Below, in pieces: positions 1 to 5,805 of a stretch of 5,805 nucleotides of DNA (position 1 is its first letter; the number at the start of each line of letters is the position of its first letter). Both the position numbers and the translations under genes were made by a program. The stretch spans positions 1 to 5,805 of the forward strand of contig JAEZVQ010000180.1 of the NCBI GenBank assembly GCA_023420745.1, in the 5' to 3' direction. The notes beneath the pieces are model-generated. The model saw only the letters and a program-made list of their open reading frames with translations. It did no database searches and was not told the DNA's origin. The DNA comes from Actinomycetes bacterium (lineage in GTDB: Bacteria; Actinomycetota; Actinomycetes; Actinomycetales; Actinomycetaceae).

Positions 1-36
1 GCATCAGATCTGGAGAAATGCGCGTATGTCCGCAAT

Positions 37-65
37 TTGGCGGCTTTTCAAGGTGTGACTAAAGT
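37..65 (+). promoter_or_regulatory. Candidate sigma-70-type promoter of the pilus operon
   Basis: A -35-like TTGGCG (37-42) and a -10-like TAAAGT (60-65) are separated by exactly 17 bases. Each matches four of six consensus positions. Transcription would start near base 72 and give a leader of about 60 bases before the GTG at 135. If so, the in-frame GTG at 69 would lie upstream of the transcript start and could not be used. This is a by-eye match with no supporting data, and promoters in GC-rich actinobacteria are often degenerate. Confidence 0.3.
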
Positions 66-85
66 CTGGTGTCGCATTCAAATTC

Positions 86-123
86 TCAGGATCCATTCAG
101 GATCTTTGAGGTTTCTTTCAGGA
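86..123 (+). repeat. Three TCAGGA direct repeats in the leader
   Basis: TCAGGATC occurs at 86-93 and again at 97-104, and TCAGGA recurs at 118-123, where it overlaps the ribosome binding site. The spacings are 11 and 21 bases, close to one and two turns of the DNA helix. Such phasing can mark an operator, but six- to eight-base repeats also arise by chance and no regulator is identified. Confidence 0.35.
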
Positions 124-127
124 AGGA
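120..127 (+). promoter_or_regulatory. Ribosome binding site that fixes the start of the large surface protein
   Basis: AGGAAGGA ends seven bases before the GTG at 135. Neither the in-frame GTG at 69 nor the in-frame ATG at 213 has a purine-rich Shine-Dalgarno sequence upstream. This favours 135 as the start, giving a signal peptide with a long, basic N-terminal part. Confidence 0.6.
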
Positions 128-134
128 CGGCGAA

Positions 135-3100
135 GTGAGCCTTCATTTCCCCCCCAGTGCCCAATGCGGCACAACAAGGCAGCCTCGCCGTCCTTCCGGT
201 TGCCGTCGGGCGATGGGACGCTACCTCGCGGTAGCACTCGGGCTCATCCTGACCATCACCCTCGGCATCAGCACACCCGCAATGTCCTACGTCGAAGACC
301 CTTCGATTGACGGTCCTGCTCTCGGTGAAGAGGGTGAGCCGAATGTCGATGTCACCATCACGCACGCTCTCCAGAAAAAAGGCACGGGCAATACCGCGGA
401 CACCATTGAGCGTGGCGATATCGTGAGTTACCAAGCGAAGTGGGTGCTGACGAACTTCGTTTCCGCTGGGGACTCCGACACTGCCGACGAGGTGACGATT
501 TCCGTCGCAGCATCATCAAAAGCCCCGTGGCATCGCCCCGTGCAACTCAGGGATTTCCGCCCCTCCTCAGGCTTACAAGTCAAAGATCTCACATGCACGG
601 CCGAAGGCTTGTCTTGCGAGGTCACCGTCGTCGTTCCTGCAGGTGGTGCGGGAGGTACCGTCACCTTTTACAAGTGGGGTGACGTCACCACTAAAGGGGA
701 TACGTACGAGGTCGTTTATGCTTCCGCGAACGCCTCATTCACGCAAAACCCGAAGATTGCTCTGCGAGAGGGAAGGACACGCTATTTCACGCCGGACCCT
801 ACCTCTACCGGGATTGGGAACTATGCGTGTTCAGGGACATTCAACTTCGAGTGGACACTCGATAACGGTGCGTGGCTAGCAGATCTGAAATTCGCCGATG
901 TTGAGGCGCAGGGGAAAATCATCCTTGACGATTCGCCCCTCGTAGCCGATCAAAGCGCACCGAACCATATTCGAGTCACCGACGCCTCGGGGCGCGACAT
1001 CACCAAGCAGGTGCTCGACGGGATGACTTGGCGAAGCCCTGACCGGTCGCAGCCGATGATTGCTGATAATGCGGTGACGCGACGCAACCCCAACGCACTG
1101 TGGCTGATGTCGGGGAATTGGCGGATCAATTCCGAAGTCTTCACCGGCGACACGTGGTTGCCCGCAGGGTCTACCGTCAGTGTCGGCGTCCATGGCGAAC
1201 ATAAGGCGTGCTGGGCTGGCTTTGCTGCCGACTACGACTCGACCCGCCCGGTCGGCGCAGCACTCGAGGTGACGCGCCCGCAGGTTGAGGGCAGCGACTT
1301 CGCTACTACCGAGTTCACCCTCGACGGCAAAGAAAAGCCGCGCGCATCGTGTGAAACCGGTTTGTACTACGTGGAAGACTGGGGGAAAACTCAGGCGGAC
1401 TTCGGGCACGTGTCGAATGTATTTTACGGCGACAACAACGCCGACCTCAGCGAAAACGCCATCGACCGGACGCGACTATTCGGCATCAACCAACCCGACG
1501 GCTCCTACCCGTCGATCAACGAGGGGCGCTACCGTTCCATCGCCGTCCACGAATCACATCCCGAACGCCTGTACTTCATGGTGACTCGCGACATTCGTGC
1601 CAACACTGCGCAACGTGGGCTGCTCTACTACGACACGAACGATAGAACCTACCACATGGTTAACACCAACCTGGTGGGGGATATGCAAAACATCGCTCAA
1701 CGTACCTCATACGGTTTGAGTTTTGATCAGCACGGTGACCTGTGGGTTGTGTTCTCCTCACGCAAGTTCACCGCGAACCACAACTACTTCTATCGACTGC
1801 CCCTGTCCCAGGGGGATCCCAGCCCATCGACTCCGATGAACTGGATCTATGAGGCGGATATCGAGTCCCCCGCCGCGGTGGGTGAGTTTTGGGATCTCGC
1901 GTTTGACCGTGACGACAACGCCTACGTCATCGCAACCTCTGGACCGACAGGCAAGATCCTCAAGTTCGCACGATCGGAAATGAGCGGCGGCATCCACAAG
2001 ACCTGGCTGAATCTGCTGCTTACCGGCGACCACGTGATCTCGACCATCACCGACGGCAGTGGTTTTTACGGGATCGCATGGGGGCCAGATGGCTACCTCT
2101 ACACTTCGGCGCTCGCTGGGGCGTACTATCGCATCCCCCTTCGCGCAAAGGATCGCACGATTCCCGCTGAAAGGATCGGCTTGCCAAGTCGTCAACCGAT
2201 CTCACCCGAGTCGAAGAAATACGTGTCAACGTCGCGTGCAGTTGACCTTGCCTCCTGTCTTTATGGCGACATAGTTGAACCACCGACCCCGGACACCGGG
2301 GTGCGGGTACAAAAGTCCGTTGTTGACCCGGTGACCAATCAGGTCGTTGATCCGGGGACTGCATCGCCGAATAACGCGACTCTTGACGCCCTTGGACGCG
2401 CAACGATCGACTACGTGTTCACCGTGGCGAACACTACGGAAACCGCCACCGATCCGGGAACGATCACCGATACGTTGACCATCCCGACGGGATTCACCCT
2501 CGACGCGGTTGAGGTCGACGGCACGGCTATCACCCCGGTTTCATCGATCTTCACGGTCAAGCCTGGTTCGCTGTCCGCCGGTGCTTCGCGCTCCTACCAC
2601 GTACGCATCCGCGTCCACGCCGAGGACCGCAACGCTGTCAACTGGAAGCAAGCGGGCACCTGTGAAGATATGAGCTACGACGGCTACACCGGCGGGTTCT
2701 TCAACCAGGTGTCGATGCCCGACGATCTTGACGGAACAGAGAACAACATCGCGTGCATTCCCGTCGATTCTCCACCGACCTCGCAGCTGACCTTGACGAA
2801 GGTCATTAGCGTCGACGGGATCGACGACGTCAACGCCAGCGAATACGGCGCTCACTCGCGCTACTTCGAGCTCAGTGCCGTCAACGTGGCAGGCGGCGAG
2901 ACCGTCAGTGGTGTCTCTGCACAATCTGGACAGCTGGCGGTCGATTCCACTGTTTTGTCTGGCACCTACCGGCTGGGAGAAACCGCTGCGGCAAATCATC
3001 TCGACGATACGGCGAACTACGATTTCGGTACCACCTGGACGTGCAAGGTAACGGTCGATGGTGTGCCCGATACGCGGGACGTGAGCGCGGGTAACCTCGT

Positions 3101-3983
3101 CAAAGTCAATAGCGGGGAGCGTGTCGACTGTCAGATCGTTAATACACCCGGACCGAAATTCACGGTGAAAAAAGTCGCTGCTTCGCCTGATTCACACGTT
3201 TCAGCTAATGGTCACATCGGGCAATCGGTGACCTTTGACGCTGAGGGGAACGTCGATCTCACCTACCGTATCCGTGTCGATAACTTGACTGACCATCGCA
3301 TCAATACCGGTGAGATTATCGAGCGTTTTGACCTGCCTGCTGGACTTGATTGGCGACTTGATGTTACCCGCGATACCGGGGCGATGACTCGGCGCGCACC
3401 CACGATCTTCCAAGGCAGCTCTGCTGGAACCACTATTACCAGTGGAATGAGTGCAGCGCAGATGGTTGAAGATTCGACGATCCTCGCCGCCAACTCAGGA
3501 ATTTATGCCGGCAGTGGCACCGTGGTGCCACGGATCTCCACTCCCGCCGGTGTGGCGATCGCCTCGAATATTGAGATGGCAGCTCGGGGATACGCGGAGT
3601 TCTCGATCACCATGCATCTTCGCCGTGACGACCGGGTACGTGGCACCTCCACGGTGTACCGAGAACACGCAGAAACACTGAATAGTTGCGAGGTTCAGAC
3701 TGCGACTGATGGCTACCGCCACACCACACGCACCCGCGGCGTCCCCAATGTTGTTTATTCAGCTCACGAAGATGAGGAATCGTCACCGCACTGGAAAGAC
3801 GACAACATTGCGTGCATCCCCGTGGAGGAACCACCAACCCCGGTACCTCCAATGCCGAATCTCCCGCTCACCGGCGGTACAGCGGCGCTGATGTATTGGG
3901 TGCTGGGTACCACCATCCTCGCAAGCGGTGCCATCGCCACCATCATTCGACATCGCAGACGGCGGGTGCGTGTCACCGTGTAA
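135..3983 (+). CDS. Large LPXTG-anchored pilus tip/adhesin-like surface protein with beta-propeller region
   Basis: A secreted, wall-anchored protein of about 1282 residues, probably the tip or accessory adhesin of the pilus whose shaft protein is encoded next; ligand unknown. Visible in sequence: a basic N-terminus and hydrophobic core (about 29-48) with likely cleavage after AMS (51); N-terminal beta-rich domains (about 70-400); propeller-like blade repeats (about 465-706); a DUF11-like module (about 722-880); a prealbumin/CnaB-like domain (about 883-1004); a second, related module (about 1007-1232); proline linker; LPLTG (1243-1247); membrane helix; RHRRRR tail. Twelve cysteines in the mature part fall as domain-wise pairs. 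No DxSxS metal site of a von Willebrand A domain and no clear pilin-motif lysine are seen, which suits a terminal subunit rather than a shaft. The GTG start was chosen for its ribosome binding site; ATG 213 is the alternative (1256 residues). The surface-protein call is firm; the tip role rests on size and position. Confidence 0.88.
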   Translation: MSLHFPPSAQCGTTRQPRRPSGCRRAMGRYLAVALGLILTITLGISTPAMSYVEDPSIDGPALGEEGEPNVDVTITHALQKKGTGNTADTIERGDIVSYQAKWVLTNFVSAGDSDTADEVTISVAASSKAPWHRPVQLRDFRPSSGLQVKDLTCTAEGLSCEVTVVVPAGGAGGTVTFYKWGDVTTKGDTYEVVYASANASFTQNPKIALREGRTRYFTPDPTSTGIGNYACSGTFNFEWTLDNGAWLADLKFADVEAQGKIILDDSPLVADQSAPNHIRVTDASGRDITKQVLDGMTWRSPDRSQPMIADNAVTRRNPNALWLMSGNWRINSEVFTGDTWLPAGSTVSVGVHGEHKACWAGFAADYDSTRPVGAALEVTRPQVEGSDFATTEFTLDGKEKPRASCETGLYYVEDWGKTQADFGHVSNVFYGDNNADLSENAIDRTRLFGINQPDGSYPSINEGRYRSIAVHESHPERLYFMVTRDIRANTAQRGLLYYDTNDRTYHMVNTNLVGDMQNIAQRTSYGLSFDQHGDLWVVFSSRKFTANHNYFYRLPLSQGDPSPSTPMNWIYEADIESPAAVGEFWDLAFDRDDNAYVIATSGPTGKILKFARSEMSGGIHKTWLNLLLTGDHVISTITDGSGFYGIAWGPDGYLYTSALAGAYYRIPLRAKDRTIPAERIGLPSRQPISPESKKYVSTSRAVDLASCLYGDIVEPPTPDTGVRVQKSVVDPVTNQVVDPGTASPNNATLDALGRATIDYVFTVANTTETATDPGTITDTLTIPTGFTLDAVEVDGTAITPVSSIFTVKPGSLSAGASRSYHVRIRVHAEDRNAVNWKQAGTCEDMSYDGYTGGFFNQVSMPDDLDGTENNIACIPVDSPPTSQLTLTKVISVDGIDDVNASEYGAHSRYFELSAVNVAGGETVSGVSAQSGQLAVDSTVLSGTYRLGETAAANHLDDTANYDFGTTWTCKVTVDGVPDTRDVSAGNLVKVNSGERVDCQIVNTPGPKFTVKKVAASPDSHVSANGHIGQSVTFDAEGNVDLTYRIRVDNLTDHRINTGEIIERFDLPAGLDWRLDVTRDTGAMTRRAPTIFQGSSAGTTITSGMSAAQMVEDSTILAANSGIYAGSGTVVPRISTPAGVAIASNIEMAARGYAEFSITMHLRRDDRVRGTSTVYREHAETLNSCEVQTATDGYRHTTRTRGVPNVVYSAHEDEESSPHWKDDNIACIPVEEPPTPVPPMPNLPLTGGTAALMYWVLGTTILASGAIATIIRHRRRRVRVTV
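1527..2258 (+). other. Beta-propeller-like region of the large surface protein
   Basis: Residues about 465-708 contain at least four similar units: RYRSIAVHESHPERLYFMV (466-483), YGLSFDQHGDLWVVF (526-540), FWDLAFDRDDNAYVIA (585-600) and FYGIAWGPDGYLYTSA (644-659). The last three are each followed by a strand such as FYRLPL, KILKFA or YYRIPL. The pattern G-hydrophobic-xFDxxGxLW resembles blades of NHL/SMP-30-type propellers. Cysteines 406 and 708 flank the region and could close it by a disulfide. The fold is inferred from the repeats alone; the exact blade count is uncertain. Confidence 0.55.
2298..2774 (+). other. DUF11-like beta-sandwich module, copy 1
   Basis: Residues about 722-880 begin VRVQKSVVDP, continue through IDYVFTVANTT and ITDTLTIPTGF, and end in NNIACIPVDSPPT. 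The order (KxV strand, YxFxVxN strand, DxLxxPxGF strand) is typical of DUF11-like or isopeptide-type stalk domains of wall-anchored actinobacterial proteins. One cysteine pair, 843 and 874, lies at its C-terminal end. It is related to the module at 3153-3830. Confidence 0.5.
2781..3146 (+). other. Prealbumin/CnaB-like stalk domain
   Basis: Residues about 883-1004 run from SQLTLTKVIS through a GTYRLGET segment to TWTCKVTVDG and GERVDCQIVNT. This is the pattern of actinobacterial prealbumin-like repeat domains, where an opening lysine strand, a YxLxE strand and a closing VxN strand pack together. Cysteines 970 and 999 form its only likely disulfide. The closing N1003 and an opening lysine could form an isopeptide bond, but this is inference. 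Confidence 0.5.
3153..3830 (+). other. DUF11-like beta-sandwich module, copy 2 (longer)
   Basis: Residues about 1007-1232 begin PKFTVKKVAASPDS, continue through VDLTYRIRVDNLTD and IIERFDLPAGLDW, and end in DDNIACIPVEEPPTP. The order of motifs matches the module at 2298-2774, but an insertion of about 60 residues makes this copy longer. Its cysteines are 1185 and 1227. It directly precedes the proline linker and the LPLTG signal, so it is the wall-proximal domain. Confidence 0.5.
3861..3980 (+). other. Cell-wall sorting signal LPLTG plus anchor
   Basis: LPLTG at residues 1243-1247 is followed by GTAALMYWVLGTTILAS and further hydrophobic residues, then RHRRRRVRVTV at the C-terminus. This is the standard three-part sortase substrate signal. 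A proline-rich stretch (PPTPVPPMP) just before it is a usual wall-spanning spacer. Confidence 0.95.
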
Positions 3984-4020
3984 CCGCCGCCCCTAGATTC
4001 CCTAACACCGTGCCAGCACA

Positions 4021-4064
4021 CCCGGGTGGGTCGACGGCACACAACACAGGAAAGCCCACCTGGG
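4021..4064 (+). promoter_or_regulatory. Intercistronic stem-loop between adhesin and pilin genes
   Basis: CCCGGGTGGG (4021-4030) can pair with CCCACCTGGG (4055-4064), giving a 10-bp GC-rich stem with one G-U pair and a 24-base loop. GTGCC (4010-4014) could pair further out with GGCAC (4063-4067), but only by giving up the closing base pairs of the main stem. No run of T follows, so it is not a standard intrinsic terminator. It lies 10 bases before the Shine-Dalgarno region and could be an RNA processing or stability element that raises pilin over adhesin expression. The function is inference. Confidence 0.45.
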
Positions 4065-4073
4065 CACTACAGA

Positions 4074-4083
4074 AGAAAGGAAG
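4074..4083 (+). promoter_or_regulatory. Strong ribosome binding site of the pilin gene
   Basis: AGAAAGGAAG ends five bases before the ATG at 4089 and matches the anti-Shine-Dalgarno region over most of its length. This decides the ATG over the upstream in-frame GTG at 4026, which would add a hydrophilic stretch ahead of the signal peptide. Confidence 0.75.
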
Positions 4084-5156
4084 TCCCCATGAGGACACTG
4101 TCGCTTGGTCAGAAGGTCAGCGCCGCGTGCGCCACCTTCGCCCTCGGCGCGACGATGATCGCCGGTCCCGCATTCGCGGCGACCTCGGACCCCAACGGTC
4201 CGAGCTTCGGCGACATCGACACCAAGAAAGATGGACACTCATCCATCACCCTGTACAAGCACGAAACCCAAAAGGGCGCGACCCAATACGGCGATCCTTC
4301 ACAGACTGCGGATTCCCTCGCTGCCGCCTCCGCACCCGTCAAGGACGTTGTCTTCGCTGCATTCAAGGCGACGGGGCTGACCCTGACCGGCGACAGCGCC
4401 AAGGCCAGCTGGGACAAGCTCGCAGCAATCGGTGAGACGATTCCGGCCAACGCTTGTGATGCCGTGTCGTACGACGGCAGCAACGTCACCGGTACTCCAA
4501 CCGTGGGCGAGCTGACGTTCGAGGCAGGCGTGGCACTCGCCGCCACTGACGCCACCGGTATGGCGAAACTTGCCAACCAGAACTTCGGCGCCTACGTGTT
4601 CTGCGAGGTCAAGGCTCCCGACTACGTCACCGACAAGGCGGCTCCGTTCCTCGTCACCCTCCCCTACCCGGATGTGCGTCGCGATGCTTCGCAGACCGCC
4701 ACTGGTAAGTGGGTGTACGACGTCAGCGTCTACCCGAAGAACACGACGAAGAACACGGTCAACAAGACCATCAAGGAGCAGGAAAAGTTCGGCCTCGGTG
4801 AGGTCGTGCGCTTCCCCGTGTCCGCGCGTGTCCCGGCACTTGCCCAGGATGGCTACTTCAAGACCATCTTCTTTGAAGATCCCATGGACACTCGCTTTGG
4901 ACGCGAGTCCCTCGGCGTCGAATCGGTGACGGTGGGCGGCGAGACCCTGCAAAAGGACGTCGACTACAAGGTCGGTATCGAGGCTGAAGGAAACGCCGAT
5001 GGTGACGGTCGCAACTCCATCTACGTTGAGCTGACCTACGCTGGGCGTGAAAAGGTCAAGGCACACCAGGGTGAGCAGATCGAGGTGATTTTCACCGGGA
5101 AGGTGACGCAGCTGGGCGACGGCACTATTGCCAACAAGGCGAAGGTGTGGATCATT

Positions 5157-5249
5157 CCGGGTACGCCTGAAGAACCGAACACCCCGCCGGAGGAACCGGA
5201 AGAACCGCCGACAACCCCGCCGGACGAGCCGCCGTCGAAAACCCCCGAG
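5157..5249 (+). repeat. Proline/glutamate-rich linker with 33-base imperfect repeat
   Basis: Residues 357-387 of the pilin are almost only P, E, T and D. Near-identical 17-base units lie at 5182-5198 and 5215-5231, 33 bases (11 codons) apart, encoding TPPEEP and TPPDEP contexts. The linker separates the middle domain from the C-terminal CnaB domain. Confidence 0.65.
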
Positions 5250-5462
5250 GTCAAGGATTACTGGGGCGACGCCAAGATCTTCAAGCGCGATGCGGGTGAC
5301 CAGAAGACTGGTCTGTCCGGCGCCACCTTCCAGGTCTACAACGCCGCCGACCCCTACGCGGCCGACTGCTCCACCGCCACCAAGACCGGTGATCCGATCG
5401 AGGTGCTCGTGGATGGACAGATGTCGAGCGAGTTTGTCTCCGGTGAGGACGGCGTAGTGACC

Positions 5463-5471
5463 ATCCCGGTC
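5463..5471 (+). other. Frameshift site in the pilin gene
   Basis: The sequence reads ATCCCGGTC, giving I-P-V and then nonsense. Reading GGT CTG TTC GTT GGC from 5468 gives G-L-F-V-G followed by the conserved pilin end. An intact gene would read ATC CCN GGT CTG, that is I-P-G-L, so one C or G is missing in the short CCCGG run. No slippery heptamer or downstream structure typical of programmed -1 frameshifting is evident. Confidence 0.9.
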
Positions 5472-5782
5472 TGTTCGTTGGCGACTCGGAAAACACTCCG
5501 AAGAATCCGACGAAACGCTGCTATGTCCTCGTCGAAACCAAGGCGCCTGCGGGCTACCAGCTTCCGGCGAACGTGGACACGCCGCTCACTGTCAAGGTTG
5601 GAGCGACCGAAGTGGCCACCGCTTACGATGCGGTGATCGACAACTCGAAGACCACCGTTCCGAACCTGCCGATTACCGGTGCCGCCGGTCGTGTGCTGAT
5701 GATCGTGGCCGGTGTGGCGCTGATCCTCGTCGCGGTCGGTGCCTACATGGTGCGCGCACGCCACCTCAGCGCGCGCCGCTGA
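5468..5782 (+). other. Stranded C-terminal part of the pilin (E-box, LPITG, membrane anchor)
   Basis: The -1 frame encodes 104 residues with no ribosome binding site or plausible start of their own. They include CYVLVETKAPAGY (E-box), VIDNSK (the usual position of the CnaB isopeptide asparagine), LPITG at 5666-5680, the helix VLMIVAGVALILVAVGAYM and the tail VRARHLSARR. This part belongs to the upstream pilin and is not a separate gene. Confidence 0.88.
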
Positions 5783-5789
5783 CAGTGGT

Positions 5790-5805
5790 GTCGACTAACG
5801 TCGAC
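5790..5805 (+). other. Possible hairpin cut by the window end
   Basis: GTCGAC (5790-5795), TAAC, GTCGAC (5800-5805) can form a 6-bp stem with a 4-base loop directly after the pilin stop codon. It could be the core of a terminator or an intercistronic element before a downstream sortase gene. The bases needed to judge the stem length and any T-run lie outside the window. Confidence 0.25.

Larger units (their letters stand above)
4089..5782 (+). pseudogene. SpaH/EbpB-family LPXTG major pilin, disrupted by a one-base frameshift
   Basis: Shaft subunit of a sortase-assembled pilus. In order: signal peptide with cleavage after AFA (30); N-terminal domain with cysteines 123 and 172; pilin motif WVYDVSVYPK (208-217), whose K217 is the expected sortase-C linkage lysine; middle isopeptide (D2-type) domain (about 218-356) with closing N349 in IANKAKV; a proline/glutamate linker (357-387); then a CnaB domain opening DAKIFKRD. 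The frame is correct through P460. Bases 5466-5468 lack one nucleotide, so translation runs 55 residues out of frame and stops at 5634-5636 (515 residues). In the -1 frame from 5468 the expected end is intact: GLFVGDSENTP, E-box YVLVETKAPAGY (479-490), LPITG (527-531), membrane helix, short basic tail, stop at 5780-5782. The repaired length is 564. The domain call is very secure. Whether the shift is biological, phase-variable or a sequencing error cannot be told here. Confidence 0.9.

Noticed and set aside
30..48. Possible intrinsic terminator of an upstream gene (CCGC, 6-base loop, GCGG, CTTTT)
   Set aside because: The stem is only four base pairs and the T-run four bases, too weak to call. 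It also overlaps the candidate -35 element.
69..134. N-terminal extension of the large protein from GTG at 69
   Set aside because: There is no Shine-Dalgarno sequence, the added residues resemble no export signal, and the codon would lie at or before the predicted transcript start. GTG 135 has a good ribosome binding site.
876..1409. Minus-strand open frame (177 codons) opposite the adhesin gene
   Set aside because: It is antisense to a continuous beta-rich domain and has no motif or plausible start context.
3960..3989. CGGCGG/CCGCCG inverted repeat across the adhesin stop codon
   Set aside because: It has an 18-base loop and no T-run, and lies partly in codons for the arginine tail, so chance pairing in GC-rich DNA is likely.
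4026..4088. Upstream GTG start for the pilin
   Set aside because: The extension is translated leader containing the stem-loop and the ribosome binding site. The ATG at 4089 gives a textbook signal peptide.
3812..4435. Plus-strand open frame bridging the two genes in another frame
   Set aside because: Low-complexity His/Arg-rich translation overlapping both real genes and the spacer.
4299..5066. Long minus-strand open frame (255 codons) opposite the pilin gene
   Set aside because: It is a shadow of the GC-rich pilin coding strand with no ribosome binding site or recognisable domain. The plus strand is unambiguously coding here.
5463..5490. Programmed ribosomal frameshifting to join the two pilin frames
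   Set aside because: No X-XXY-YYZ slippery heptamer is present at the junction. The AAAA run at 5490-5493 lies after the point where the frames must already have changed.
5469..5636. Arginine-rich 55-residue C-terminus as a real functional tail
   Set aside because: It is the out-of-frame reading of the conserved CnaB and LPITG region, and the -1 frame gives the expected pilin end.
1..5805. CRISPR array, tRNA, rRNA or insertion sequence
   Set aside because: No regularly spaced repeats, cloverleaf sequences, rRNA motifs, transposase or terminal inverted repeats were seen.

Overview
The window carries a two-gene, plus-strand surface-pilus (fimbrial) locus from a high-GC Gram-positive bacterium. 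An Actinomycetaceae-type organism (Actinomyces, Trueperella, Arcanobacterium or a relative) fits best. The reasons are the GC-rich third codon positions, the gene order (a large LPXTG protein followed by an LPXTG major pilin), the paired cysteines in the extracellular domains and the arginine-rich tails behind the membrane anchors. The genus is inference.

Layout: bases 1-134 are a leader with a candidate promoter, short TCAGGA repeats and a good ribosome binding site. Bases 135-3983 encode a secreted, cell-wall-anchored protein of about 1282 residues. It has a signal peptide, N-terminal beta-rich domains, a central beta-propeller-like region, two related DUF11-like modules around a prealbumin-like domain, and an LPLTG sorting signal. 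Bases 3984-4088 are an intercistronic spacer containing a 10-bp stem-loop and a strong ribosome binding site. Bases 4089-5782 encode a SpaH/EbpB-family major pilin with signal peptide, pilin motif WVYDVSVYPK, an isopeptide-forming middle domain, a proline-rich linker, a CnaB domain with an E-box, and LPITG. Bases 5783-5805 hold an incomplete hairpin cut by the window end. No sortase lies in the window; a class C sortase gene would be expected just downstream.

The pilin gene is broken as written. A single-base deletion (or sequencing error) at about 5466-5468 shifts the frame. The product then ends at 5636 with a meaningless arginine-rich tail, losing the E-box, LPITG, membrane segment and charged tail. 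All of these are intact in the -1 frame up to the stop at 5780-5782. With one base restored the protein is 564 residues.

Expected joint role, from knowledge of the families: the pilin is polymerised by a pilus sortase through the lysine of the pilin motif, and the large protein, which lacks a visible pilin motif, caps or decorates the fibre as the tip/adhesin. As written, the shifted pilin could be neither polymerised nor anchored. The most notable points are the pinpointed frameshift, a propeller-like fold where many pilus tip proteins carry a von Willebrand A domain, and an apparent one-disulfide-per-domain layout in both proteins.
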